Assembly: GCF_000717055.1 (NCBI RefSeq) | Contig: NZ_JNXI01000016.1 | Location: 248,001 to 312,000, forward strand | Reading direction: 5' to 3' | DNA: 64,000 bases | Source: Streptomyces iakyrus | GTDB lineage: Bacteria > Actinomycetota > Actinomycetes > Streptomycetales > Streptomycetaceae | Part shown: positions 16,157-25,746 of the stretch, one piece after another | Numbering within the stretch: position 1 is the first letter of the stretch | Layout of the letters: each line of letters begins with the position of its first letter | Position numbers and translations under genes: made by a program | The notes under the pieces: model-generated | Database searches by the model: none | What the model saw: only the letters and a program-made list of their open reading frames with translations | What the model was told of the DNA's origin: nothing

Positions 16157-16741
16157 TCAGTCGACCGGAAACTCACTGGTGTCGATCGTCACGTCGAACG
16201 GGTCCGGCAGCTTGATGGGGTCACCGAACTTCACGGCGCTCAGAACGCGGTAGACATCACCCTTCGACTCCCCGTAGAGCGTCACGGTGGGGCCTCCGGG
16301 AGCCCAGCGATCGACGAGGAGGTAGAGCGGGATCCCGGCGGCAGCGTAGGCGGCGGGCTTGCTGACGCGGTCGTGACGGGCGTTGGACTTGGAAGTCACC
16401 TCGACGACGAGTTCGGCCAGGGCTGCCGGGATGTGGGAGTCCGCCTCCGCGCACTCCTGCACGGGCGCCACGAGCAGGTCCGGGATGAACATGCCCAGAC
16501 GCGACGGCACAGCGATCGCCATCGTCTGGAAGATCTCCCAGTCTTCGGGGATGGCGGAGTACAGGCGGCGCTGAATGCGGGCCGCGATCACGTTGTGGCG
16601 GGACGCGGGAGCAGGTGACACGGTGATGATCCCCTCGATGATCTCCACCTTGCTGCCCTCGGGCCATTCCATCTCCTCCCAGAACCGGACGAGGTCGTCC
16701 CAGTTCTGGTCGGGGTCCTGGCTCACGGTGAGTGCGCTCAT
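16157..16741 (-). CDS. Uma2-family (DUF820) putative nuclease
   Basis: A 194-residue Uma2/DUF820 protein of the restriction-endonuclease-like fold. Core signatures: VEIIEGIITVSPAPASRHN, FIPDLLVAP (the PD motif), and LVVEVTSKSNARHDRVSKPAAYAAAGIPLYLLVD carrying the E-x-S/K catalytic pair (split motifs). Start 16741 has AGGAG eleven bases upstream. Such genes occur in many copies in Streptomyces and cyanobacteria; their biological role is not established. A second, diverged member is at 56736-57356 in this window. Confidence 0.87.
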   Translation of the reverse strand: MSALTVSQDPDQNWDDLVRFWEEMEWPEGSKVEIIEGIITVSPAPASRHNVIAARIQRRLYSAIPEDWEIFQTMAIAVPSRLGMFIPDLLVAPVQECAEADSHIPAALAELVVEVTSKSNARHDRVSKPAAYAAAGIPLYLLVDRWAPGGPTVTLYGESKGDVYRVLSAVKFGDPIKLPDPFDVTIDTSEFPVD

Positions 16742-16781
16742 GGCGGTCTCCTATCGGTGCGTCACCGATCCCAGCATGCCG

Positions 16782-16813
16782 AACGGGACTGGTGCGGGTC
16801 CACCAGTCCCGTT
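16782..16813 (-). terminator. Terminator of thymidine phosphorylase
   Basis: Perfect 13-bp inverted repeat, arms 16782-16794 and 16801-16813, with a six-base loop, 24 bp beyond the stop codon of the leftward thymidine phosphorylase gene. It also lies just upstream of the Uma2 gene. Confidence 0.83.
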
Positions 16814-16836
16814 CACCCGAACGAGAAAACCCCAGG

Positions 16837-18120
16837 TCAGGCGATTCGTTCCAGCACCACCGGCGACGCCGTGAAGGCCGTCCCGGGCGCTGCGATGTCG
16901 TAGGAGCCCTCGACCGCCTGGAGGGCGTAGTCGAAGCGGTCCGGGGTGTCCGTGTGGAGGGTCAGGAGAGGCTGGCCCTCCGTGACCGTGTCGCCCGGCT
17001 TGGCGTGCATCTCGACGCCGGCGCCCGCCTGGACCGGGTCCTCCTTGCGGGCACGGCCCGCGCCGAGGCGCCAGGCCGCGACGCCGATGCCGTAGGCGTC
17101 GAGGCGGGTCAGGACGCCGGAGGCCGGGGCCTTGATCACGTGCTGCTCGCGGGCCACCGGCAGCGCCGCGTCCGGATCACCGCCCTGGGCCGCGATCATG
17201 CGGCGCCAGACGTCCATCGCCGAGCCGTCGGCCAGGGCCTTCGCCGGGTCGGCGTCCTTCACCCCGGCCGCGTCCAGCATCTCGCGGGCCAGGGCGACCG
17301 TCAGCTCGACCACGTCCGCCGGGCCGCCGCCCGCCAGGACCTCCACCGACTCGCGGACCTCCAGGGCGTTTCCGGCGGTCAGGCCGAGGGGCGTGGCCAT
17401 GTCCGTGAGGAGCGCGACGGTCTTGACGCCGTGGTCGGTGCCCAGGCCGACCATCGTGGAGGCCAGTTCGCGGGCGTCCTCGATGGTCTTCATGAAGGCG
17501 CCGGTGCCGACCTTCACGTCCAGGACCAGCGAGCCCGTGCCCTCGGCGATCTTCTTGGACATGATCGAGGAGGCGATCAGCGGGATGGCCTCGACCGTGC
17601 CGGTGACGTCCCGGAGGGCGTAGAGCTTCTTGTCTGCGGGGGCCAGGCCGTCGCCGGCGGCGCAGATGACCGCGCCCGTGGTGTCGAGGACGTTCAGCAT
17701 CTCCTCGTTGGACAGCAGCGCGCGCCAGCCGGGGATCGACTCCAGCTTGTCGAGGGTGCCGCCGGTGTGGCCGAGGCCGCGGCCGGACAGCTGCGGGACG
17801 GCCGCGCCGCAGGCGGCGACCAGGGGGGCCAGCGGCAGCGTGATCTTGTCGCCGACGCCGCCCGTGGAGTGCTTGTCGGCGGTCGGGCGGGACAGGGACG
17901 AGAAGTCCATGCGCTCGCCGGAGGCGATCATCGCGGCCGTCCAGCGGGCGATCTCGCGGCGGTTCATGCCGTTCAGCAGGATCGCCATGGCGAGGGCGGA
18001 CATCTGCTCGTCGGCGACCTCCCCGCGGGTGTACGCGTCGATGACCCAGTCGATCTGCGCGTCGCTGAGTTCACCGCGGTCCCGCTTGGTGCGGATGACG
18101 GAGATGACGTCCATGGCCAT
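16837..18120 (-). CDS. deoA: Thymidine phosphorylase
   Basis: A 427-residue pyrimidine-nucleoside phosphorylase, splitting thymidine or deoxyuridine with phosphate into base and deoxyribose-1-phosphate. Family signature SGRGLGHTGGTLDKLE is present, as are KHSTGGVGDK (phosphate binding), SSIMSKKIAEG and LDVKVGTGAFMK. The C-terminal lobe ends ..VLERIA. ATG 18120 is preferred (GGAAGGAAG nine bases upstream); the next Met codon, 18114, is also possible. It is the last gene downstream of the nucleoside ABC transporter and cytidine deaminase, but a hairpin at 18156-18197 separates it from them. Confidence 0.95.
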   Translation of the reverse strand: MAMDVISVIRTKRDRGELSDAQIDWVIDAYTRGEVADEQMSALAMAILLNGMNRREIARWTAAMIASGERMDFSSLSRPTADKHSTGGVGDKITLPLAPLVAACGAAVPQLSGRGLGHTGGTLDKLESIPGWRALLSNEEMLNVLDTTGAVICAAGDGLAPADKKLYALRDVTGTVEAIPLIASSIMSKKIAEGTGSLVLDVKVGTGAFMKTIEDARELASTMVGLGTDHGVKTVALLTDMATPLGLTAGNALEVRESVEVLAGGGPADVVELTVALAREMLDAAGVKDADPAKALADGSAMDVWRRMIAAQGGDPDAALPVAREQHVIKAPASGVLTRLDAYGIGVAAWRLGAGRARKEDPVQAGAGVEMHAKPGDTVTEGQPLLTLHTDTPDRFDYALQAVEGSYDIAAPGTAFTASPVVLERIA

Positions 18121-18155
18121 GGCTTGGCTTCCTTCCGAGGGTTCCAGAAGCCGCA

Positions 18156-18197
18156 CGGCCCCTCTGAGCCGGTCGCATGAGCAACTCAGAGGGGCCG
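18156..18197 (-). terminator. Hairpin between cytidine deaminase and thymidine phosphorylase
   Basis: 13-bp perfect inverted repeat, arms 18156-18168 (CGGCCCCTCTGAG) and 18185-18197, 16-base loop, nine bases after the cytidine deaminase stop. It can end or attenuate the transporter operon before deoA, making deoA partly independent. Confidence 0.7.
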
Positions 18198-18205
18198 CAC
18201 GGGGG

Positions 18206-18610
18206 TTACTTGCTGAGGTGGTCCGGGCCGAAGGCCTGGGGCAGCATCGCCGACAGCGGCAGGATCCCCGCCGGGGTCTCCAGCAGGAGGTCCGGGCCGC
18301 CGAACTCGTGGAGCAGCTGGCGGCAGCGGCCGCACGGGACGAGTGTGTCGCCGTTGCGGTCGACGCAGGTGAAGTGCGTCAGCCGGCCGCCGCCGGTGTT
18401 GTGCAGCTCCGACACCAGACCGCACTCGGCGCACAGGCCGAGTCCGTACGAGGCGTTCTCGACGTTGCAGCCGGAGACGATGCGCCCGTCGTCTACCAGG
18501 GCGGCCACGCCGACCGGGTAGCCGGAGTAGGGGGCGTACGCCCGGGACATGGCGTCCCGGGCCACCGCACGCAGCTTCTCCCAGTCGACGGCGGGACCGG
18601 CGTCGGTCAC
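18206..18610 (-). CDS. cdd: Cytidine deaminase
   Basis: A 134-residue homotetrameric-type cytidine deaminase, converting cytidine/deoxycytidine to uridine/deoxyuridine. The zinc site is complete: Cys60-Ala-Glu62 in GLCAECG, with the catalytic proton-shuttling Glu62, and Cys93/Cys96 in PCGRCRQ. The N-terminal YAPYSGYPVGVAAL and GCNVENASYG substrate motifs are present. The GTG start at 18610 overlaps the TGA of the upstream permease by three bases, showing translational coupling to the nucleoside transporter. It supplies deaminated nucleosides to thymidine phosphorylase next door. Confidence 0.95.
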   Translation of the reverse strand: MTDAGPAVDWEKLRAVARDAMSRAYAPYSGYPVGVAALVDDGRIVSGCNVENASYGLGLCAECGLVSELHNTGGGRLTHFTCVDRNGDTLVPCGRCRQLLHEFGGPDLLLETPAGILPLSAMLPQAFGPDHLSK

Positions 18611-19872
18611 TTGCCCTGCCCCTTCCGGTACGGCAGCCCGTCGGCCTTCGGCATCCTCAGCCGCTGGGCGGACATGGCGAGGACGACGAGGGTGATGACG
18701 TACGGCGTGGCGGAGACGACCTGGTTCGGGACCTCGTCGGTGGTCGCGTACCAGGCGAACACCAGGGCGCCGGCGACCAGCGTGCACACGGCCGGGACGT
18801 ACTTCTTGCGGACGGCCAGCCAGACGGCGCCGATGATCAGCAGCAGCGCGCCGAGCAGCAGCAGGGCGTGGACGTTGGCGGAGCCGCCGCGCAGGTTGAG
18901 GCTGTCGGTGTAACCGAACAGGCCCGCGCCGAGGGCGAGGCCGCCCGGCATCCAGTTGCCGAAGATCATCGCCGCGAGGCCGATGAAGCCGCGTCCGCTG
19001 ACCTGACCCTCCAGGTAGAAGGGGTTGGCCACGATGGACAGGAAGACGCCGCCGAGTCCGGCCAGACCGCCGGAGATGACGACGGCGATGTACTTGTACT
19101 TGTAGACGTTGACGCCCAGGGACTCGGCGGCCACCGGGTTCTCGCCGCAGGAGCGCAGGCGCAGGCCGAAGGCGGTGCGCCACAGGATCCACCAGGTGGC
19201 GGGGATCAGCGCGACGGCGATCAGCGTCAGCCAGGACACGTTGGTGACCAGGCCGCCGAGCAGGCCGGCGATGTCCGAGATCAGGAACCAGCCCTGGGCG
19301 TTGAGGTCCCGCAGGGCGTCGGACAGTCCGGGCACCGTGAAGTTCCCGAGGGATTCCACCGCCGGGGACTGCTTGGCGGAGCCGCCGGTGTGGCCCTCGA
19401 AGGCGAGGGGCGCGAGGTAGCGGGTGGCGCCGAGGGCAAGGATGTTGATGGCCACACCGGAGACGATGTGATTGACGTTGAAGGTGACGGTGACGAAGGC
19501 GTGCAGCAGACCGCCGATCGCACCGCCGGCGATGCCCACCAGGACACCGGTCCACGGCCCCCACTGGAAGCCGGCCCAGGCGCCGAACCAGGTGCCGAGG
19601 ATCATCATGCCTTCGAGGCCGATGTTGACCACGCCCGCGCGCTCGGCCCACAGACCGCCGAGACCGGCGAGGCCGATCGGCACGGCGAGCTGGAGCGCGG
19701 TGGACATCTGGCTGACGTTGGTGATGCCGTCGGCGCCCGTGATAATGCGGACGATCGAGGTGAGTGCCAGGCCTCCGGCGATGATGAGCAGCAGGACGGG
19801 CCACGACAGGCGTCGGCCGGTCGGCGCCGCGGGCTGCAGCGAGGGCTGGTTGACGTCGGTCGCGGTGGTCAT
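18607..19872 (-). CDS. Nucleoside ABC transporter permease 2
   Basis: A 421-residue permease of the branched-chain amino acid/ribose type (BPD_transp_2), with 10-11 hydrophobic segments. Typical stretches: GLAGLGGLWAERAGVVNIGLEGMM near residue 75 (family signature in two parts), NILALGATRYL, and RSCGENPVAAESLGVNV in the cytoplasmic coupling loop. A ~15-residue polar N-terminal tail precedes the first helix. Its ATG overlaps the stop of permease 1, and its stop overlaps the cdd start. With the ATPase and BMP-type lipoproteins it forms a purine/pyrimidine nucleoside importer, as in NupABCQ-like systems. Confidence 0.92.
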   Translation of the reverse strand: MTTATDVNQPSLQPAAPTGRRLSWPVLLLIIAGGLALTSIVRIITGADGITNVSQMSTALQLAVPIGLAGLGGLWAERAGVVNIGLEGMMILGTWFGAWAGFQWGPWTGVLVGIAGGAIGGLLHAFVTVTFNVNHIVSGVAINILALGATRYLAPLAFEGHTGGSAKQSPAVESLGNFTVPGLSDALRDLNAQGWFLISDIAGLLGGLVTNVSWLTLIAVALIPATWWILWRTAFGLRLRSCGENPVAAESLGVNVYKYKYIAVVISGGLAGLGGVFLSIVANPFYLEGQVSGRGFIGLAAMIFGNWMPGGLALGAGLFGYTDSLNLRGGSANVHALLLLGALLLIIGAVWLAVRKKYVPAVCTLVAGALVFAWYATTDEVPNQVVSATPYVITLVVLAMSAQRLRMPKADGLPYRKGQGK

Positions 19873-20986
19873 CGGCCAGCCACCTCCTTCGTGTTCTGGG
19901 CGCCGAGGACGTGACCGGCGGCGAGTTCGGCACCGACGCGGCGCTGCTGGCGGCGCAGGCCCCATTCGCGGACGGCCTCGTAGGAGACGACGACCGAGAG
20001 CACGATCAGGCCCTGCATGATGACCGCGATCTCCTTGTCGTAGCCGTGGAAGTCGAGCTCGGGCGAGGCCTTGTCGAGCCAGGCCCACAGCAGGGCGGCG
20101 AAGGCGATGCCGACGGGGCTGTTGCGGCCCAGCAGGGCGATGCCGATGCCGAGGAAGCCGATGCCGGTGGGGAAGTTCAGGCTGTAGGTGTGGGTGTCGC
20201 CGAGCAGGATCGGCAGGCCGGCGAGGCCCGCGATGCCGCCGGAGATCAGCATGGCGCTGAGCACCATGCGCTTGGGGTCCACACCGCTGGCCGCGGCGGC
20301 GGTCTGCGAGGCGCCGGAGGCGCGCAGGTCGAAGCCGAAGCGGGTGCGGTTGAGGACGACCCAGTAGCCGATGCCGAGCAGCACGGCGAGCAGCACCAGG
20401 CCGTAGATCTCGCCGGCCGCGCCCATGGGGATGCCGGGGATCCAGCCGGACTCGTACATCTCGCCGGTGGTGTTGTTGTTGCCGACCTTCACGCCGAAGA
20501 CGTCCGGCAGCCACAGGTAGGCGATCACGGAGGTGGCGATCGCGTTGAGCATGATCGTGGCGACGACCTCGCTGACGCCGCGGGTGACCTTGAGGACACC
20601 GGCGATGCCGGACCAGAAGGCGCCGGTGAGGACGGCCGTCAGGAGCAGCAGCGGGACCTGGATCGCGGCGGGCGTGTTCACGTGGGCGCCGACGATGGCG
20701 GCCATCATGGCGCCGAGCTGGTACTGGCCGTCGACGCCGATGTTGAACAGGTTCATCCGGAAGCCGATGGCCACGGCGAGGGCCGCGATGTAGTACATCG
20801 AGGCCTGGTTGATGATCAGGACCTGGATGTCGGAGAAGCCGAGCTGCTCGAACATCAGGGCGAACGGTTCGAAGGGGCTCTTGCCCGACGCGAGCAGCAC
20901 GATCGCGCTCAGGACGAAGGCCACGGCCAGCGCGATGACCGGTCCGGCCACCGCGAGGAGCACGCGCTCCTTGTCGAACTTCTTCA

Positions 20987-20987
<1 letters not shown>
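19869..20987 (-). CDS. Nucleoside ABC transporter permease 1
   Basis: A 372-residue permease of the same family, with the hallmarks IGFRMNLFNIGVDGQYQLGAMMA (two short signatures), GVSEVVATIMLN and DLRASGASQTAAAASGVDPKR in the ATPase-coupling loop. Start 20987 (MKKFDKERVL) overlaps the end of the ATPase gene by one base (TGATG). Two different permeases in tandem behind one double ATPase is the standard layout of BMP-type nucleoside importers. No ribosome-binding site of its own is needed given the coupling. Confidence 0.92.
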
Positions 20988-22558
<1,571 letters not shown>

Positions 22559-22633
22559 CGATTCGTTGACCGCCGCTCCGGCCGGAGGGCTGCTGGACGC
22601 GTTGATGGCGCACTCTCCTGGGGACGGGGGCCG

Positions 22634-22647
22634 TCTACGCGCGTAGC
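22634..22647. promoter_or_regulatory. Candidate nucleoside-regulon operator, transporter copy
   Basis: TCTACGCGCGTAGC, containing the perfect palindrome CTACGCGCGTAG at 22635-22646. It lies 29-77 bp upstream of the possible ATPase start codons and would control the ATPase-permease-permease-cdd operon. Shares its core with the sites before add and the two BMP lipoprotein genes. Confidence 0.72.
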
Positions 22648-22727
22648 GCCCCTACGGCATACAAAGGGGCCGACGCCCCGCGGCAACGGGGCACGAGGAG
22701 CAGCTCCCCGTACCCCGTCGAGCGGAC

Positions 22728-22744
22728 GTAACCCCGGGGGTTAC
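22728..22744 (-). terminator. Inverted repeat after BMP lipoprotein 1
   Basis: A perfect 17-base palindrome, GTAACCCC-G-GGGGTTAC, starting 25 bp past the stop of the leftward BMP gene. A second short hairpin (GCCCCG/CGGGGC, 22675-22692) follows. Together they probably end that transcript before the transporter operon's operator. Confidence 0.55.
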
Positions 22745-22768
22745 CGCCTGCTTCGAGGCAGTCGCTCG

Positions 22769-23818
22769 TCAGCTGCTCTTGACCTTGATCTCGCCGCTGA
22801 TGATCTTCTCCTTGGCCGTCTTGATGGCTGCCTGAAGCTCGGCGTTGTCCGCGAACTTCGGGTTGGAGTTCGACAGGCTCACTTCGCCGGTCTTCAGATC
22901 GCCACGAACGATACCGGTCTCGGGCTTGCCGTCCTCGACCGACTTCGCCAGGTTGTACACCGCCTTGGCGACGTCCTTCATCGCCGAGGTCAGGATGGAG
23001 TCCTTGTACTTGGCGAGGGCTTCCTGCTGGTACTGGTCGGAGTCGACACCGATGGCCCACACCTTGTTGGCGGCGGCGGCCTCGATGACACCCTGGCCGG
23101 ACAGGCCGGCGGCCGCGTAGACGACGTCGGCCTTCTTCTCGATCTGGCCCTCGGCAGCCGTCTTGCCCTTGTCGGGGCTGGCGAAACCGCCCTCCTCGGC
23201 CGTCTGGGTGAGGTACTGGGAGAGCACCTTGACCTTCGGGTCGGTGTCCTTCACGCCCTGCGCGAAGCCCGCCTGGAACTTGTGGATCAGCGGGATGTCC
23301 ACACCGCCGACGAAGCCGACGACCTTGGTCTTGCTGGTCTTGGCGGCGGCGACACCGGCCAGGTAGGAGGCCTGCTCCTCGTTGAAGACCAGGTCGGCCA
23401 CGTTCTCGGTGTTGATCGTGGAGTCGTCGACGATGCCGAAGGTGGTGTCCGGGAACTTCTCGGCTGCACCCTTCACGGCCGAGGCGTACGCGTAGCCGAC
23501 ACCGATGACCGGGTTGTAGCCCTGCTTGGCCAGGGAGGCCAGGCGCTGCTCCTTGTCGGCGTCCGTCTCGCCCTCGGTGGGCTCCACGTCGGCCGTCTGG
23601 TACCCGAACTCCTTCTTCGCCTGCTCCAGGCCCGCGTACGCGGCGTCGTTGAAGGACTGGTCGCCCTTGCCGCCGACGTCGTAGGCGATGGCGAGACCCT
23701 TGTCGCCCTTCGAGTCCGACGACCCGGCGGAGGTCGAGGTGCCGCCGCAGGCGGAGAGCGCGAGGGCCAGGGAGGCGGTCGCTGCGCCTGCGACCGTGAT
23801 CCGGGAAATCCGGCGCAT
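22769..23818 (-). CDS. BMP-family nucleoside-binding lipoprotein 1
   Basis: A 349-residue lipoprotein. The signal peptide ends in LSAC (Cys near residue 24), followed by a Gly/Ser/Thr linker. The mature domain is of the basic membrane protein (BMP/Med/PnrA) type: AIAYDVGGKGDQSFND, IGVGYAYASAV, VVGFVGGVDIPLIHKFQAGF, AAGLSGQGVIEAA and WAIGVDSDQYQQEAL (short motifs). Family members capture purine nucleosides at the membrane for an ABC importer. It stands directly upstream of the transporter operon, read in the same direction but with its own promoter and operator-like site. About 75% alike by eye to the protein encoded at 24090-25133. Confidence 0.93.
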   Translation of the reverse strand: MRRISRITVAGAATASLALALSACGGTSTSAGSSDSKGDKGLAIAYDVGGKGDQSFNDAAYAGLEQAKKEFGYQTADVEPTEGETDADKEQRLASLAKQGYNPVIGVGYAYASAVKGAAEKFPDTTFGIVDDSTINTENVADLVFNEEQASYLAGVAAAKTSKTKVVGFVGGVDIPLIHKFQAGFAQGVKDTDPKVKVLSQYLTQTAEEGGFASPDKGKTAAEGQIEKKADVVYAAAGLSGQGVIEAAAANKVWAIGVDSDQYQQEALAKYKDSILTSAMKDVAKAVYNLAKSVEDGKPETGIVRGDLKTGEVSLSNSNPKFADNAELQAAIKTAKEKIISGEIKVKSS

Positions 23819-23894
23819 GTGTGGGTGCTCCTGTCGTACAACGAGGTCGCACAGCGCCGGGACGGTTCAGCTTCAGCGCTGGCTTCGCCGCAGA

Positions 23895-23908
23895 TTAACG
23901 CGCGTAGA
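23895..23908. promoter_or_regulatory. Candidate nucleoside-regulon operator, BMP1 copy
   Basis: TTAACGCGCGTAGA, 77 bp upstream of the BMP1 start. Identical over all 14 bases to the site before BMP2 (25187-25200); one half matches the CTACGCGCGTAG palindrome perfectly, the other has TTAA for CTA. Confidence 0.68.
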
Positions 23909-24039
23909 CCTGCCTGAAAACCCCTTCTGTCCACCTTGTTATGCGCCCGTGGCCAAGCCATCACCGGGCCTTGGCCGGGGCGTTGCCGACCGCAAACGGG
24001 GGGTGGCGCTGGGTGATCCGCCTCCCGGGAAACACGAAA

Positions 24040-24065
24040 CGGGCGGACACCTGGGTGTCCGCCCG
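24040..24065 (-). terminator. Terminator of BMP lipoprotein 2
   Basis: A 12-bp perfect stem, arms 24040-24051 (CGGGCGGACACC) and 24054-24065, with a two-base nominal loop, 25 bp beyond the BMP2 stop codon. It separates the two tandem BMP transcription units. Confidence 0.8.
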
Positions 24066-24089
24066 CTCCCGTGCCCCGTGGGGGCGGTC

Positions 24090-25133
24090 CTACTCGGTCT
24101 TCACCTTGATGGAACCGTCGTCGATGCCCTGCTTCGCCTTGTCCACGGCCTCCTTGAGACCCGCGACCTTGGCGAACTCGGGGTTCGACTCGGACAGGCC
24201 CACGCCGTTGACCTTCAGGTCGAAGGTCTTGGTGCCGGTCAGCGGCTTGTCGTCCTGGACCGACTTGGACAGCGCGTAGACCGCTCCGCCGACGTCCTTG
24301 AGCGCGGACGTGAGGATGTAGTTCTTGTACGGCGCCAGAGCGGCCTGCTTGTACTGGTCGGAGTCGACGCCGATCGCCCAGACCTTCGCCTTGGCGGCGG
24401 CCTCGATCACGCCCTGTCCGGACAGGCCGGCGGCCGCGTAGAGGACGTCGGCCTTCTTCTCGATCTGGCCCTCGGCGGCGGCCTTGCCCTTGTCCGGGCT
24501 GGCGAAGCCGCCCTCCTCGGCGGTCTGGGTGAGGTACTGCGACAGCACCTGCACGCCGGGCTTGGTGTCCTCGACACCCTGCTTGTAGCCGGCCTCGAAC
24601 TTGTGGATCAGCGGGATGTCCACGCCGCCCACGAAGCCGACGACGTCGGTCTTCGTGGCCTTGGCGGCCGCGACACCGGCGAGGTACGAGGCCTGCTCCT
24701 CGGCGAAGACGAGGGAGGCGACGTTCTTGCCCTCGACCACGGAGTCCACGATGCCGAAGGTGGTGTCCGGGTACTTGGAGGCGACGGCCTTCATCGCCGG
24801 GGCGTAGGCGAACCCGACGCCGATGACCGGGTTGTAGCCCTGCTTGGCCAGGGAGGCCAGGCGCTGCTCCTTGTCGGCGTCCGTCTCGCCCTCGGTGGGC
24901 TCGATGTCGGCCGTCTTGTAGCCGAACTCGTCCTTGGCCTTGGTCAGGCCGGCGTAGGCGGCGTCGTTGAAGGACTGGTCGCCCTTGCCGCCGACGTCGT
25001 ACGCGATCGCGACGCCGCGCTCGCTGCTGTCGCTGTCGCCGCTGTCGCTGCTGGTGCCGCCGCAGGCCGTGGCGACGAGCCCGAGCGACGCGACCCCCAC
25101 CGCGACGCGGGTCAGTTTGGAAATCCGACGCAT
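24090..25133 (-). CDS. BMP-family nucleoside-binding lipoprotein 2
   Basis: A 347-residue lipoprotein paralogous to the one at 22769-23818, sharing long identical blocks (for example GGKGDQSFNDAAYAGL, PTEGETDADKEQRLASLAKQ split here, GFVGGVDIPLIHKF and TQTAEEGGFASPDKGK). The lipobox reads VATAC, Cys near residue 24. Start 25133 (MRRISKLTR) matches the paralogue's MRRISRIT and is preceded by GAAGTTC..AGAAT-type sequence with a weak ribosome-binding site. Differences concentrate in the signal peptide, linker and C-terminal third, where ligand preference may differ. It probably feeds the same importer. Confidence 0.93.
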   Translation of the reverse strand: MRRISKLTRVAVGVASLGLVATACGGTSSDSGDSDSSERGVAIAYDVGGKGDQSFNDAAYAGLTKAKDEFGYKTADIEPTEGETDADKEQRLASLAKQGYNPVIGVGFAYAPAMKAVASKYPDTTFGIVDSVVEGKNVASLVFAEEQASYLAGVAAAKATKTDVVGFVGGVDIPLIHKFEAGYKQGVEDTKPGVQVLSQYLTQTAEEGGFASPDKGKAAAEGQIEKKADVLYAAAGLSGQGVIEAAAKAKVWAIGVDSDQYKQAALAPYKNYILTSALKDVGGAVYALSKSVQDDKPLTGTKTFDLKVNGVGLSESNPEFAKVAGLKEAVDKAKQGIDDGSIKVKTE

Positions 25134-25186
25134 CTGAAGTTCCCCATTCTCCAAAGCCCCGCAGTGGGTGCTCGGTTCGGCGCACA

Positions 25187-25200
25187 TTAACGCGCGTAGA
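25187..25200. promoter_or_regulatory. Candidate nucleoside-regulon operator, BMP2 copy
   Basis: TTAACGCGCGTAGA, 54 bp upstream of the BMP2 start. Same 14 bases as at 23895-23908. On the coding strand both sites read TCTACGCGCGTTAAT followed by a similar TGCG. Confidence 0.68.
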
Positions 25201-25421
25201 CACTCCTGGGAACGGTTCGCCGCGGGGCCGTTATCCATTCGTGCCGATGGCCGGTTACGCCCTTGTGAACCACGGGATCGAACAGGGTCGAAAGGTGTAC
25301 TCGGGGACACGGCGCGTGTCTACCTCGCCACGGGCACCAGGCTGCCGTGAGGCTGCGCCGCTCGCAACCGGGGGCGTTGTGGGGGGCCGTCGGGTTGGCC
25401 CGGGGTGTTGGGGTCGTCGGT

Positions 25422-25694
25422 CGTGTGCGGGGGTGTCGTGGCTGGTCGCGCAGTTCCCCGCGCCCCCAAGAGGGTCGGTCTCCGCCGGGCCCGGAGAGGG
25501 GCAGGGTCCTGCGGCCGGGCCCCGGGCGGGCTTCAGGCCGTCAGCCGTGTGCGGGGGTGTCGTGGCTGGTCGCGCAGTTCCCCGCGCCCCCAGGAAGGTT
25601 GGTCTCCGCCGGGCCCGGAGAGGGGCAGGGTCCTGCGGCCGGGCCCCGGGCGGGCTTCAGGCCGTCGGCCGTGTGCGGGAGCGTTTGTGGCTGC
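25422..25694. repeat. 124-bp tandem repeat in a 0.6-kb non-coding stretch
   Basis: Two nearly identical units of exactly 124 bp, at 25422-25545 and 25546-25669, and the first ~25 bases of a third. Each unit begins CGTGTGCGGG and contains CGCGCAGTTCCCCGCGCCCC (25447-25466 and 25571-25590), the dispersed repeat also at 10089-10108. The units differ at only a few positions. They fill much of the space between the BMP2 promoter and the convergent peptidase gene. 124 is not a multiple of three, so a repeated protein is not encoded. The rest of 25134-25746 shows nothing beyond the operator at 25187. Confidence 0.85.
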
Positions 25695-25746
25695 CCCCCG
25701 CGGACCAAGAAGGTCGGGAGGCCCCGTACCCGCGAGACAGGGGCGG

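Noticed and set aside
22675..22692. Short GCCCCG/CGGGGC hairpin downstream of BMP1
   Set aside because: Only a 6-bp stem; mentioned with the stronger palindrome at 22728 but not listed separately.
25422..25694. Possible CRISPR-like array
   Set aside because: The units are 124 bp and continuous, with no short repeat/unique spacer alternation and no cas genes nearby.
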